Source: JAAYYM01 sp964483155 (GTDB taxonomy: Bacteria; Bacillota; Clostridia; Lachnospirales; Lachnospiraceae). Taken from it: DNA of 64,000 nucleotides. The position numbers and the translations under genes were made by a program. The notes beneath the pieces are model-generated. The model saw nothing but the letters and a program-made list of their open reading frames with translations, did not search any database and was not told the DNA's origin. The stretch covers positions 62,001 through 126,000 of the forward strand of contig CAZAAC010000001.1 in the NCBI GenBank assembly GCA_964483155.1, written 5' to 3'. Shown here in pieces: positions 36,379-45,431 of this stretch (position 1 is its first letter; the number at the start of each line of letters is the position of its first letter).

Positions 36379-36407
36379 ATTATATATTACTTGCTTGTCT
36401 TTAGCAA
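36379..36407 (-). promoter_or_regulatory. Predicted minus-strand promoter of the membrane-protein block
   Basis: Minus-strand TTGCTA (36407-36402) and TATAAT (36384-36379) are spaced by 17 bases, about 47 bases upstream of the 464-residue unknown gene. It overlaps the divergent plus-strand promoter, so the two may compete for RNA polymerase. Confidence 0.65.
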
Positions 36408-36423
36408 TAGATTATACTATAAT
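36395..36423 (+). promoter_or_regulatory. Predicted plus-strand promoter
   Basis: TTGTCT (36395-36400) and TATAAT (36418-36423) are 17 bases apart, 28 bases before the only plus-strand gene. It shares sequence with the minus-strand promoter on the other side. Confidence 0.65.
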
Positions 36424-36450
36424 GAAGGATATTGAAAGCGAGGTTTTCCT

Positions 36451-38256
36451 ATGTCTATAAAAGAAAAAATCAAATCCGATTTTCCGTATTTCATTCTTTT
36501 TTCAGCAGCCGTTGTACTACTTGTTAAATGCCTTTTTGGCTTCTGCTGGTCGGACGAAACTTTCTATTTTTCAACAACATATCGCTTTTATCAGGGCGAT
36601 AGTCTCTTTATGCATGATTGGTTTCCAACACAGCTTTCCTCTATTATGCTCTTGCCTTTTTTTTCTTTGTTTATGAAAATAGCAGGTAGCACTACTGGCA
36701 TTATACTTTTCTTTCGTATCTGTTTTGTATTATTTGCGTTTATATGTAGTATCGTTATCTATCGTATTATTCGATTTACTCATCAACCCTGGGCTGCCTT
36801 AATCTGTGCTTTACTATATTTATTCTATACACACTTAAATATTGCCACTCTTTCATATTATACTATGTCTGTGGCTTTTTTCTTACTTTCAGTGCTTCTC
36901 ATTTATCATTTTTTTCAAACTGAAAAAAAACACTTTTTAATCATTAGTGGAATCTTATTTGCATTATGTGTATTAGCACTGCCTACAATGACTGTAGCTT
37001 ACATTCTAGTCCTGCTGCTCACTATGGCCTTATTGCTTGTATATCGCTATTTCCCTTTGCCCATTTGGTTTAAGAACTTTGTTGATCCTTCAAAAGTAAA
37101 AACGATTTGCATCTATACTTTTATTGGTATTTGTATTCCTGCTTTTATTTTTTCCATTTTTCTTTTGAAAAATGTACCTATTTCTGACTTTATAAAAGCA
37201 ATTCCCTATGTTCTTTCAGATGAAGAGCATGGTACCAGCCTGATTTATCCTCTCAAGAAGTTTTTCATCAGTATCAATGAGGTTTATGGATATGCTGCTT
37301 ATCTTGGGTATTTATCAGTTCTTATTACGGCTTTTTTAACACTTTTAAAAACTTTAGGCCTCAGAATTAGTCATCGATTTAAATCAATACTTGGTTATGC
37401 TAATATCGCACTATTCATTGCTTATTTTATCTACAGTATCGGACATACAGGATACATTCAGACAGCTGTTTGTCTGTTTGCATTACCCCTGTTTTTTTTG
37501 ACAGATAAGAAAAACTGGACCACTTTCCTTTTATTATATGTTTCCGGTATGATATTTTCTCTTGTATACAGCTATTCTTCTAATGGTTATTTATACGTTT
37601 TATCCATGGGACATTCTATTGCAGCTATAGGCAGCGTTTTACTGATTTATGATTTCAAGAAAGAATTGAGCAATGAGACTATGTTGGTGTCTGACCATTC
37701 AATTTTTACTTTATCTCTTTTATGCACCTGCGTAATTCTAGTTACGCTCTTACAAACTATTACACTTCGGTTTGTTAATATATACAGAGATGCTCCTCTT
37801 TCTGTACTGACTGCAAAAATAGAGTCAGGCCCAGCAAAGGGACTTTATACGACTCCTGCTCACAAGGAACAATATGACACTGTATATAAGACGATTCAAG
37901 AAAATTGCCAGTCAGATGATTTATCAGTAAAAAATGCAGAAGACAGCATCTTTTTTACAAAACTGCTGCCTTTTGGTTATCTATGTACTGATTTAAAATG
38001 CGGTTCCCCTACCTCATGGAGAACAAAGTTTAACAGTGACCGGCTTGCAGACTATTATACTTTGAACCCTGACCGCTATCCTGATATCATTCTTGTTCTT
38101 GATGAGCAGTACGGTTCCTATGATACCTGTGGCGATGTCATAGCAGATCCAAACCCCAATACTAATGAGATTAGTGGCTTTTTACTTGACTATGTAACTG
38201 CACATCATTATGAAATCATCGATGTGGCATGTGGGACGATTTATAAAAAACCATAA
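36451..38256 (+). CDS. Polytopic membrane protein, GT39/ArnT-like
   Basis: This is the only convincing gene on the plus strand. Its 601 residues hold about twelve membrane helices and a soluble C-terminal region from ~455 (NIYRDAPLSVLTAKIESG). After the first helix CFGFCWSDETFYFSTTYRFY places an Asp-Glu pair where PMT/ArnT-type GT-C enzymes have their catalytic acid, so transfer of a lipid-linked sugar outside the membrane is plausible. GCGAGG lies upstream of the ATG and a promoter at 36395-36423 serves it. It converges with the flippase gene, ending ten bases from it, with no clear terminator between. Confidence 0.8.
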   Translation: MSIKEKIKSDFPYFILFSAAVVLLVKCLFGFCWSDETFYFSTTYRFYQGDSLFMHDWFPTQLSSIMLLPFFSLFMKIAGSTTGIILFFRICFVLFAFICSIVIYRIIRFTHQPWAALICALLYLFYTHLNIATLSYYTMSVAFFLLSVLLIYHFFQTEKKHFLIISGILFALCVLALPTMTVAYILVLLLTMALLLVYRYFPLPIWFKNFVDPSKVKTICIYTFIGICIPAFIFSIFLLKNVPISDFIKAIPYVLSDEEHGTSLIYPLKKFFISINEVYGYAAYLGYLSVLITAFLTLLKTLGLRISHRFKSILGYANIALFIAYFIYSIGHTGYIQTAVCLFALPLFFLTDKKNWTTFLLLYVSGMIFSLVYSYSSNGYLYVLSMGHSIAAIGSVLLIYDFKKELSNETMLVSDHSIFTLSLLCTCVILVTLLQTITLRFVNIYRDAPLSVLTAKIESGPAKGLYTTPAHKEQYDTVYKTIQENCQSDDLSVKNAEDSIFFTKLLPFGYLCTDLKCGSPTSWRTKFNSDRLADYYTLNPDRYPDIILVLDEQYGSYDTCGDVIADPNPNTNEISGFLLDYVTAHHYEIIDVACGTIYKKP

Positions 38257-38265
38257 AATTAATAT

Positions 38266-39702
38266 CTATTTCTTTTTTCTGAAACCTCTTACATATTTCC
38301 ACAAGTCCATGAAGACAACTCTATTAAGTATGCATACAATGACCAACAACAGAATTCCTACTATGACACTTATCCACTCTGTTGTACAAAAGGTGGCATA
38401 GACCGCATATCCACAATACAAAATCAATGTTATTGCCAGCGTTCTAAATTGATAACCAACATAATAACATTTCTCTGCAAAATAAGATCCTATCACAAAA
38501 TACAAAATATAGGTAACGGCTGTTGCTAATGCTGCTCCCTTACCACCCATTCTTGGCACTAATAAGGTGTTTCCCACAAGATTACAAATGATAGCTGCTA
38601 TTGATGCATAATTAATATACTTGGCTTTATTTTTAAATTTAATGCCCTGACATACCATTTCGAATAGTATACTCAGGACTGGCATCAATGTGAGAAAGGG
38701 TATTATCGAAATTGCCTCTCGATAATCCTTGCCAAGGATTAAGACAATCAATCCTCTGAAGATTGTCAAGCCAAATGCTGCTGCCATACATAAAAACTGT
38801 ACCTTTCGAAATATGTCCATGAAAAATAATTTATTTGTCTCATCTGTTTCCTTTTCATATTTTTCCATCGCAACAGGTGACCAAAATGCTACAAATGTAA
38901 TCTTAAATGTCAAAAGAACCGTCATGATCTGCATAGCCGATGAATAAATTCCAGTTTCCCCGTATCCACAAAAAATACGAATTGACCACCTATCCATGGA
39001 GGATAGCAGCCATTCCATCATAAGCATCATAATAAATGGGAGACCATAATGTAGTAATTCTTTCTCCGTGACCGTCCCAGTATCGACTTGATTTTTACGA
39101 AAAAAATATCTGATGGCAACAACTAGCGTTACAATGCCGAGGGATAGTGTCATTGCATATAATACTACTCTGAAATTGTTTCCCAAACGGAAAGCAAATA
39201 GAATAATGAAAGATATATTCAGTACTTTTGATAAAATATTTAGATTAGAATACCATTTTCCTTTTTGTTCCATCCGGATATTCAAAAAGAAAAATCTCTC
39301 GAAAACAGAAATTACTGTATAGGCGATTACCAGTATGGTAATATCGAGGCTACTCTTTTCAAATAGAAACCTGTTAAAGCCTTCTGCTCCAATCGCATAA
39401 ATCACTGCTAATATCATAACAATAAATGCAGGTGGTAACAGGCATTGTAGTAATAGCCTATGACGATTAATCTCCTTTTTATAGAAGTATCGAATATAAG
39501 CTTGATCTAAACCAAGAATTGCAAATATATATATAATCGTAACCGCAGAACTGAACATAGCGGTCCTGCCATATTCATAGCGATCCAAAACACGGGTAAT
39601 CAACGGAAGGGAAATAAAACCCAGCAATAATACAATAAAATTGCCATAAAAAAATTCAATAAAGCTCTGCATCAAATTACTTTTTTTCTTCTTTTCTTCC
39701 AT
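38266..39702 (-). CDS. Wzx-type oligosaccharide flippase (MOP superfamily)
   Basis: The 478-residue protein has 12-14 membrane helices. The start FYGNFIVLLLGFISLPLITR with RVLDRYEYGRTAMFSSAVTI is the typical N-terminal half of polysaccharide flippases that move undecaprenyl-linked repeat units outward. GTG at 39705 and ATG at 39702 are both possible; ATG is used. It overlaps the end of the GtrB-like gene by 26 bases. A second Wzx-like gene at 49855-51288 shows that the locus has two flippases, probably for different lipid-linked substrates. Confidence 0.9.
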   Translation of the reverse strand: MEEKKKKSNLMQSFIEFFYGNFIVLLLGFISLPLITRVLDRYEYGRTAMFSSAVTIIYIFAILGLDQAYIRYFYKKEINRHRLLLQCLLPPAFIVMILAVIYAIGAEGFNRFLFEKSSLDITILVIAYTVISVFERFFFLNIRMEQKGKWYSNLNILSKVLNISFIILFAFRLGNNFRVVLYAMTLSLGIVTLVVAIRYFFRKNQVDTGTVTEKELLHYGLPFIMMLMMEWLLSSMDRWSIRIFCGYGETGIYSSAMQIMTVLLTFKITFVAFWSPVAMEKYEKETDETNKLFFMDIFRKVQFLCMAAAFGLTIFRGLIVLILGKDYREAISIIPFLTLMPVLSILFEMVCQGIKFKNKAKYINYASIAAIICNLVGNTLLVPRMGGKGAALATAVTYILYFVIGSYFAEKCYYVGYQFRTLAITLILYCGYAVYATFCTTEWISVIVGILLLVIVCILNRVVFMDLWKYVRGFRKKK

Positions 39703-40633
39703 CACTGCTTCTGCTCTCCTTGATTCTATCTATCAGAAATGGCGGTCTGTTCCTGCTGGCATCCAAAGTACGCCAAAGATATTCTCCTAAAATGCCAAGC
39801 ATTAAAAGAATTAAACCTGTTGATAATAGCACCAGACACATCAGAGAAGCCCACCCAGCTATCGGTGTCCCAACGATAATACGCTCCAAAATTACTTCTA
39901 CAATCCATAGAAAAGCAACTAGTGCACAGATTACTCCCACTCCAGACATAAAGCGAATTGGGAAATAAGAAAAGCTCATCATAGAATCTAATACCAGTTT
40001 GAATTTTTTAGAAAGGGTCCACCTTGACTCTCCTATCTCTCTATCCTTTCTATGAAAATAAATCTTCTCTGATTGAAAGCCAACCCATAAAATCTGTAAC
40101 GTTAATGCAGAATTCTTCTCATCCAACATTTGCAATACTTCTATAACCTGCCGGTCAAGCAGATAACAGTCAAACCCGCCGACAGGCATTGTCTTCTCAA
40201 TACATTTTCGCACAATTGCATAGTACAAATTTGCAAAAAACTTCTTAATTGCAGAATCATCTCTTTCAGATCTTACCGCCAGAACAATCTTATTGCCGCG
40301 CTTCCAACTTTCATACATCTCAATTATTAGTCCAGAATCTTCCTGCAAATCAGCCTGTTTTGTTACTGCGCAGTCTCCTGAACAATTTGAAAGCCCAGCC
40401 AGAATCGCTGAATGTTCTCCAAAGTTCCTAGACAATTTAATACATTTCACATTTTCGTCCAACTCGTGAATTTTATTTATAATATTCCAGGAATCATCTC
40501 CAGAACCATCATCCACAAAAATCAACTCATATTCGTCAAGCTTATGCAAAATCTTCTCTTTCATATCTTCGTACAATAGCATAAGCGTATCTGCATTATA
40601 ATATACTGGTATAATAATAGATAATTTACTCAT
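39677..40633 (-). CDS. GtrB/ArnC-like polyprenyl-phosphate glycosyltransferase
   Basis: This 318-residue enzyme has a GT2 domain (LSIIIPVYYNADT, ELIFVDDGSGDDSW, KQADLQEDSGL) and two C-terminal membrane helices from about residue 235, the architecture of GtrB/ArnC proteins, which load a sugar onto undecaprenyl phosphate at the cytoplasmic face. The first Asp of the usual DADLQDP motif is Gln here. It overlaps both the FdtA-like gene upstream and the flippase downstream. Since FdtA and FdtB precede it, its sugar may be the 3-amino-3,6-dideoxyhexose. Confidence 0.88.
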   Translation of the reverse strand: MSKLSIIIPVYYNADTLMLLYEDMKEKILHKLDEYELIFVDDGSGDDSWNIINKIHELDENVKCIKLSRNFGEHSAILAGLSNCSGDCAVTKQADLQEDSGLIIEMYESWKRGNKIVLAVRSERDDSAIKKFFANLYYAIVRKCIEKTMPVGGFDCYLLDRQVIEVLQMLDEKNSALTLQILWVGFQSEKIYFHRKDREIGESRWTLSKKFKLVLDSMMSFSYFPIRFMSGVGVICALVAFLWIVEVILERIIVGTPIAGWASLMCLVLLSTGLILLMLGILGEYLWRTLDASRNRPPFLIDRIKESRSSDGRKEEKK

Positions 40634-41051
40634 CTTTTTTACTCCCTACTTCTGCTAAAAATGTATCATAATCTCTAATATACTCTGCACCATCATAATG
40701 CTCGCTTGCAAGTACAAGTAATACTGAGTCCTCCGAAAAATCATACATATCTTTCCATAACATAGTTGGCAAATAAAGCCCCATACGTGGTTTATCTAAT
40801 TCGATAATTTCTGATTCAAAACCATTATCAACTTTTACCTTACTCTTACCACTTACATTAATCAATACAAACTCCGTTAGTCGGTTGGCATGCTGTCCGC
40901 GCACTACTTTAGAATCAGAACCATACATATAAAAAACTCTCTTCACTACAAAAGGTACATCTCTGTCTCCACATTCTGCAACCACAAGACTTCCTCTTTC
41001 ATCACCATACTCACCAAATTCTATTATTTTATATTGTTTCTGGATATTCAT
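40626..41051 (-). CDS. fdtA: dTDP-4-keto-6-deoxyhexose 3,4-ketoisomerase (FdtA/QdtA family)
   Basis: This small cupin protein of 141 residues belongs to the WxcM-C/FdtA family that moves the keto group of dTDP-4-keto-6-deoxyglucose from C4 to C3. GDERGSLVVAE near residue 16, RVFYMYGSDSKVVRGQHAN near 40-58 with the catalytic His, and the later YLPTMLWKDMYDFSED are typical. The aminotransferase gene lies 39 bases upstream, as expected for the route to dTDP-3-amino sugars. FdtA (galacto product) and QdtA (gluco product) cannot be separated by eye, so the symbol is provisional. Substrate comes from rfbA/rfbB. Confidence 0.88.
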   Translation of the reverse strand: MNIQKQYKIIEFGEYGDERGSLVVAECGDRDVPFVVKRVFYMYGSDSKVVRGQHANRLTEFVLINVSGKSKVKVDNGFESEIIELDKPRMGLYLPTMLWKDMYDFSEDSVLLVLASEHYDGAEYIRDYDTFLAEVGSKKDE

Positions 41052-41090
41052 TGCTTGTCTCCTTACAAATTTATGTAATAAACTACATAC

Positions 41091-42188
41091 TTATGAAAAT
41101 GCATTTAGAGCTTGAATTACCCTGTTCTGCTCTTCTTCCGTCAGTCCGTTGTACATCGGTATTGATAATACCTCTTTTGCATATTGTTCTGTAATTGGAA
41201 ATGCACCTTCTTTATAACCTAAATATTGATATGCTTCAGCCAGATGTGGTGGAATCGGATAATGAATAATTGTCCCGATTTCTTTGTCATTCAAATATGC
41301 CATCAGCGCATCCCTCTTACTACAGCGAATTACAAACTGATGATAAATGTGAGTGGCACCCTCCTGTGTACTTGGAAGTTCCAGTAGGGAGTTATGAATA
41401 GCCTCTAGATATTTCTGTGCAATTTCTTGTTTCTCACACATTAATTCTGTAGCATGCTTCAGTCTTATACGAAGAAGTCCTGCCTGTATTTCATCAAGTC
41501 TGGAATTGGTACCAACCACTTTATTGTAATATCTCTTTTCGCTTCCGTAATTACGATACATCTTCATTGCAGCAGCTATCTTCTCATCATTTGTTACAAT
41601 TGCTCCGGCATCTCCGAATGCACCTATATTTTTTGATGGGTAAAATGAAAAACAGCCGATATCTCCAAAAGTCCCCGTCATCTGCCCTTTATAGCATGCA
41701 CCATGAGACTGTGCACAATCCTCTACCAACTTCAAATGATACTTTTTGCATAAGTCTACGATATCATCCATCTTGGATGCCTGTCCATACAAATGAACCA
41801 CCAGAATCGCCTTAGTTTTTTTCGTAATTTTTGCTTCTATTTCCTTTGTATTGATATTAAAATATGCATTTGGTTCTACAAATATTGGGGTGGCTCCGTT
41901 AATCGTTATCCCCATCACACTGGCAATATAAGTATTTCCCTGCACAATTACTTCATCCCCCTGGCCAATCCCGAGTATGCGGAATGCAAGGCATAGGGCA
42001 TCTAATCCACTTGCCAGACCCACACAGTATTTTGCTCCCGTATACGCCGCGTATTCTTCTTCAAAAGAAGTATTTTCATTGCCCAGTATATACCAACCCG
42101 AACGCAATACATCAAGTGCTTTTTTTTCAAACTCTTCCTGATATTTATAAAATCCCCTGTCTAGGCGATTTGGTTGTATTCTTTCCAT
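41091..42188 (-). CDS. fdtB: DegT/DnrJ/EryC1/StrS sugar aminotransferase (FdtB-like)
   Basis: The 365-residue PLP enzyme transfers an amino group to a keto-sugar nucleotide. The substrate entry motif RSGWYILGNENTSFEEEYA, GLASGLDALCLAFRILGIG near residue 60, VEDCAQSHGA near 155 and the PLP-Lys in FYPSKNIGAFGDAG near 185 are all present. With FdtA directly downstream it should act at C3, giving dTDP-3-amino-3,6-dideoxyhexose. An N-acetyltransferase (FdtC/QdtC) would normally follow but is absent here. PseC- or ArnB-like roles at C4 are less likely given this neighbour. Confidence 0.9.
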   Translation of the reverse strand: MERIQPNRLDRGFYKYQEEFEKKALDVLRSGWYILGNENTSFEEEYAAYTGAKYCVGLASGLDALCLAFRILGIGQGDEVIVQGNTYIASVMGITINGATPIFVEPNAYFNINTKEIEAKITKKTKAILVVHLYGQASKMDDIVDLCKKYHLKLVEDCAQSHGACYKGQMTGTFGDIGCFSFYPSKNIGAFGDAGAIVTNDEKIAAAMKMYRNYGSEKRYYNKVVGTNSRLDEIQAGLLRIRLKHATELMCEKQEIAQKYLEAIHNSLLELPSTQEGATHIYHQFVIRCSKRDALMAYLNDKEIGTIIHYPIPPHLAEAYQYLGYKEGAFPITEQYAKEVLSIPMYNGLTEEEQNRVIQALNAFS

Positions 42189-42266
42189 AACATTTACTCC
42201 TTATGCCATAAACTTACTTTCACCGACTCCATATATCTTATCATTTATACCGACCTGTGACAACTC

Positions 42267-43430
42267 TCATAAATTGCATGCCAAAATGTCTTCATAGAGT
42301 TTTTGATGTTGATCTAAATAAATATCTCTACCATAATGCTTTATATATCGATTATAAAAATACTCCTTATCCTTGCTTAACTCTTCCTGCTCCTCATATA
42401 ACCTATAAATTCTATTTACACTTTTCCAATAGTCTTCCTTTGCATACAAATTCTCTTCTTTTGCAACCACTTCTGTCAGACCACCTACACTCGTTGATAC
42501 CACTGAACACTTTCGGCTCATTGCTTCTACCGCTGTCTTTCCAAACGATTCAAACATAGAAGACATAACAAATACATCTACCAGATAATAAAAATCCGAT
42601 ATTTCTTTCTGCGATAAATCCTGTCTATAAATAAGATGGTCCTCCCCCACAACTGCTATTATTGATTTTTTCAGTTCTTCAACAATTGCAATATCCTGCT
42701 CCTCATATATGGAAATCACCATAGCCACCTTGAATTTTATTCCTTTTTGCGCATAAGCAGAAACCAATTCCTTTACAAAGGGCCAATCCTTTTCCTCTGA
42801 GATGCGTCCAGCAAAACCAATTACAAAATCAGACTCTTTCAACCCCGCTTCCATGCGCAGTTTTCTTCGCTTATCCTCATCATATGTTTCAAAAGCATAG
42901 CTGACGGTATTTGATATCACATCAATTTTTATCTTTTCCGTATTCTTTGCCCAAAGGTTTTTATTAAACTGTGTCGTACAAACCATTCTATCAGCATATT
43001 TCAGTGCCTTCTTCATACAGAAAGCCGAATGTGCACGATATCCATAATAAAGCCCTCTATCTGTATAGGTAAAGGGAATATTCCTAAAAATACCTAAGCA
43101 TCGTAAAAAGCCATACGTAATCAAAGACTCCGACAGCATAATATGAACGATATCCGGTCTCACCTTTTTTACGATTCGATAAAAGGCTCCAATCCTGCGA
43201 AAAAGATTCACCACACGATAAATAGAATTATCTTCACGATTTTCATGCGTACTATATTCTTCAATGCAATATTGATAATCATATGCTTTGGTGGATAATA
43301 ATCGCGGGCATGCCACGATAGGCTCATATTTTGTTCCTACCAGTCCTTCACATAAAGTCTGCGTTGACATTTGTGCCCCTCCTGGCAGGTCTAGCGGGAA
43401 TTCCATTAAGTATAGTACTTTAACCGACAT
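42267..43430 (-). CDS. Family 4 glycosyltransferase
   Basis: The 387-residue GT-B enzyme starts with the open GGAQMSTQTL loop near residue 18 and has the C-terminal nucleotide-sugar site: FAGRISEEKDWPFV near 195, and SSMFESFGKTAVEAMSRKCSVV near 295 with the EX7E-type motif of retaining GT4 enzymes. GGAGG lies six bases before the second of two ATGs, at 43430. It is the last gene of the right-hand operon before the FdtB gene. Acceptor and donor are unknown. Confidence 0.88.
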   Translation of the reverse strand: MSVKVLYLMEFPLDLPGGAQMSTQTLCEGLVGTKYEPIVACPRLLSTKAYDYQYCIEEYSTHENREDNSIYRVVNLFRRIGAFYRIVKKVRPDIVHIMLSESLITYGFLRCLGIFRNIPFTYTDRGLYYGYRAHSAFCMKKALKYADRMVCTTQFNKNLWAKNTEKIKIDVISNTVSYAFETYDEDKRRKLRMEAGLKESDFVIGFAGRISEEKDWPFVKELVSAYAQKGIKFKVAMVISIYEEQDIAIVEELKKSIIAVVGEDHLIYRQDLSQKEISDFYYLVDVFVMSSMFESFGKTAVEAMSRKCSVVSTSVGGLTEVVAKEENLYAKEDYWKSVNRIYRLYEEQEELSKDKEYFYNRYIKHYGRDIYLDQHQKLYEDILACNL

Positions 43431-43469
43431 CATTTTCCTCCAAATTCAATCTCTCAGCTCTACACAGAT

Positions 43470-44660
43470 TTAACCTCGAAACCATGTGTTTTTCAAAATC
43501 GTTGCTTTGCTACATGGTCCTTCCTCAATATCTGTATCTTCTCCTGCTTCTAGACACTGTGCCAGTTGTAACACGCTTGTTGCCGCCACCCTTGGATTCC
43601 ACCATTGTTTCATTTGTCCGTATGCTGCTCTCCCGTATTTTTCCTGCAATTCTACATCTATTAACAATCGTTCCAGTTGCTTCGTCAAACTGTCTATTTT
43701 TCCGCTTTTAAATATTAAGCCTGTTTCTTCATTTTTTATAAGCCAAGGTGTCGCACCACAGGCATGACTTGCTACAACTGCACATCCTGCATTAAGGGCT
43801 TCATAAATAACGGAACCCCAGCCTTCCCAGAAATTGCTGGTCATCACATAAATAGAAGCTTTAGACATGGCCACACGCGCCTCGATGGGGGAAAGAAAAT
43901 CAATAAAGCTGATCCTGTCTGATAGCCCATATCGCTCCGTCATTTCTTTCATCTTGCTGCGTTCTTCTCCTTCACCAATCATTTTTAATGAAAAGGAATA
44001 ACCTTTATCTCTTAATCTTCTGGCAGCTTCCACAATAAGATCTGGTCTCTTTAATTTTAACATTCTACCTGCCCAGAGTATTGTCGTGTCTACCTCTTGT
44101 TCTTTTGCATCCTGCTTTTTCGTTTGCATTAATAAATCAACATCATATTGAAGATGCTGCGGAAAATATCCGAATTTATAACATTTTTCAAGATAACATC
44201 TCATCCTGCTGTAATCATATGCCGCATATGCACTAGCTGCTAAAATGTATACTCTCTTCTTTCGATTCTTAATATGCATTCTGTAATACTTTTTTGTTAA
44301 GCGTGGGATTAGAAACTTAATAAAACCCTCTTTTAATGGACGCTCTGAATAGCGAAAAATCAGTAAGTCAGCTTTTAGACGTTCTTCAATAAAGGCTTCT
44401 GGCGCCGTTCCCATAACAACAAGATCACTACGCAGACCAAGTTGAAAAGCTCTCTCCTTATTAGCCTCGCTCACATGTGTCTTAAGAACATAGTCTGGAA
44501 CTTCTTCATTACCCCATCCCATACCCGCACGAAATTCCTCGATAGGCATCGTTTCAACAAAAGTAAAGCCTTTCCCTAGTTGCTTATACCATTCATCGCA
44601 CAAGGCTTTCTGATGATGATTATAATAATTTGAATAAAAAGTCAATGTTTTTACTTCCAT
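43470..44660 (-). CDS. Family 4 glycosyltransferase
   Basis: This protein of 396 residues has a GT-B fold. The N-terminal half is unusual (FYSNYYNHHQKALCDEWYKQ), while the second half has ILWAGRMLKLKRPDLIVEAA near 195 and SNFWEGWGSVIYEALNAGCAVV near 275, the standard GT4 donor site. It follows a GT2 gene by six bases and precedes another GT4 gene. It adds one sugar of the repeat unit; which one cannot be told. Confidence 0.88.
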   Translation of the reverse strand: MEVKTLTFYSNYYNHHQKALCDEWYKQLGKGFTFVETMPIEEFRAGMGWGNEEVPDYVLKTHVSEANKERAFQLGLRSDLVVMGTAPEAFIEERLKADLLIFRYSERPLKEGFIKFLIPRLTKKYYRMHIKNRKKRVYILAASAYAAYDYSRMRCYLEKCYKFGYFPQHLQYDVDLLMQTKKQDAKEQEVDTTILWAGRMLKLKRPDLIVEAARRLRDKGYSFSLKMIGEGEERSKMKEMTERYGLSDRISFIDFLSPIEARVAMSKASIYVMTSNFWEGWGSVIYEALNAGCAVVASHACGATPWLIKNEETGLIFKSGKIDSLTKQLERLLIDVELQEKYGRAAYGQMKQWWNPRVAATSVLQLAQCLEAGEDTDIEEGPCSKATILKNTWFRG

Positions 44661-44666
44661 TTTGCC

Positions 44667-45407
44667 TCATTTCACTACAAGTTTTGCGACTTCTGTCACA
44701 ATACATTCTATGATATACAGTGGAGAATACCCATTGTTTCTATAGATATCATATTTAACTCGTATTCGCTCTACTGCCTTTTTCACATTTTTCTCATGAC
44801 TCGTCCCACTCATGCGAAAATTTGCAAGTACCTCATTCAGAATCTCTATCTTGACGCCGCTCTTCTTGAGTCGCAAGATCAAATCGTAATCATCGTGAAT
44901 GGTATCACATCGATATTCATTTTTAAGGTATATCTCTTTTGTAATAAATGTCGTCGGATGATTCCAGTCACGCGAAGTTGTATATTTTCTGTTACGCGCA
45001 TGCTTTACAAACGTCTTTCCTCCTTGTAAATGCATCCGTAAATCTGCAAAAAAAAGGTCAAATCCACATCTATTATATACTGTAACCATTCTCTCAATAG
45101 CTATGTTCTCGTACCAGTCATCACTATTAATCAATCCAATTATTTCCCCAGTTGCAAGACGAATCCCTTTATTCATTGCGTCATATATTCCATTGTCTTT
45201 TTCAGATAGCACTTTGAAAGCAATCTTTTTTTCAGCAAATTCTATTTCATACTCGTGAATAATCTCAAGAGTCTTATCTTTTGACATACCGTCTATCACA
45301 ATATACTCCTTTGGCGCATATGTCTGATGCAGAACCGATTCAATGGTATCCCGAACAGTAGCTGCACTATTATAAGTCACTGTTATGATACTAACTGTTG
45401 TATCCAT
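44667..45407 (-). CDS. Family 2 glycosyltransferase
   Basis: This compact GT2 enzyme of 246 residues has all core motifs: VSIITVTYNSAATVRDTIES at the N-terminus, EYIVIDGMSKDKT near 34, EKDNGIYDAMNKGI near 70 and GLINSDDWYEN (metal site) near 92. The EKDNGIYDAMNKG form is common in enzymes adding hexose or HexNAc to repeat units in O-antigen and colanic-acid-like clusters. It lies 24 bases downstream of the initiating transferase gene, so it may add an early sugar. Confidence 0.9.
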   Translation of the reverse strand: MDTTVSIITVTYNSAATVRDTIESVLHQTYAPKEYIVIDGMSKDKTLEIIHEYEIEFAEKKIAFKVLSEKDNGIYDAMNKGIRLATGEIIGLINSDDWYENIAIERMVTVYNRCGFDLFFADLRMHLQGGKTFVKHARNRKYTTSRDWNHPTTFITKEIYLKNEYRCDTIHDDYDLILRLKKSGVKIEILNEVLANFRMSGTSHEKNVKKAVERIRVKYDIYRNNGYSPLYIIECIVTEVAKLVVK

Positions 45408-45431
45408 ATCTGCCTTCCCCTTTTCGTTCGG

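Larger units (their letters stand above)
36371..36440. promoter_or_regulatory. Perfect 10-bp inverted repeat flanking divergent promoters
   Basis: CGCTTTCAAT at 36371-36380 and ATTGAAAGCG at 36431-36440 are exact reverse complements, with 50 bases between them. Between or touching them lie both divergent promoters. The right arm falls just after the plus-strand -10 box, and the left arm touches the minus-strand -10 box, so a single dimeric or looping regulator could control both directions. No regulator of this type is encoded next to it. Confidence 0.6.

Noticed and set aside
41091..42188. PseC aminotransferase for the nonulosonate route
   Set aside because: The neighbouring FdtA-type ketoisomerase and the distance from the NeuB-type genes favour FdtB.
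42189..42266. Terminator or promoter between the FdtB-like and GT4 genes
   Set aside because: No stem with a U run and no well-spaced promoter boxes were seen in this 78-base gap.
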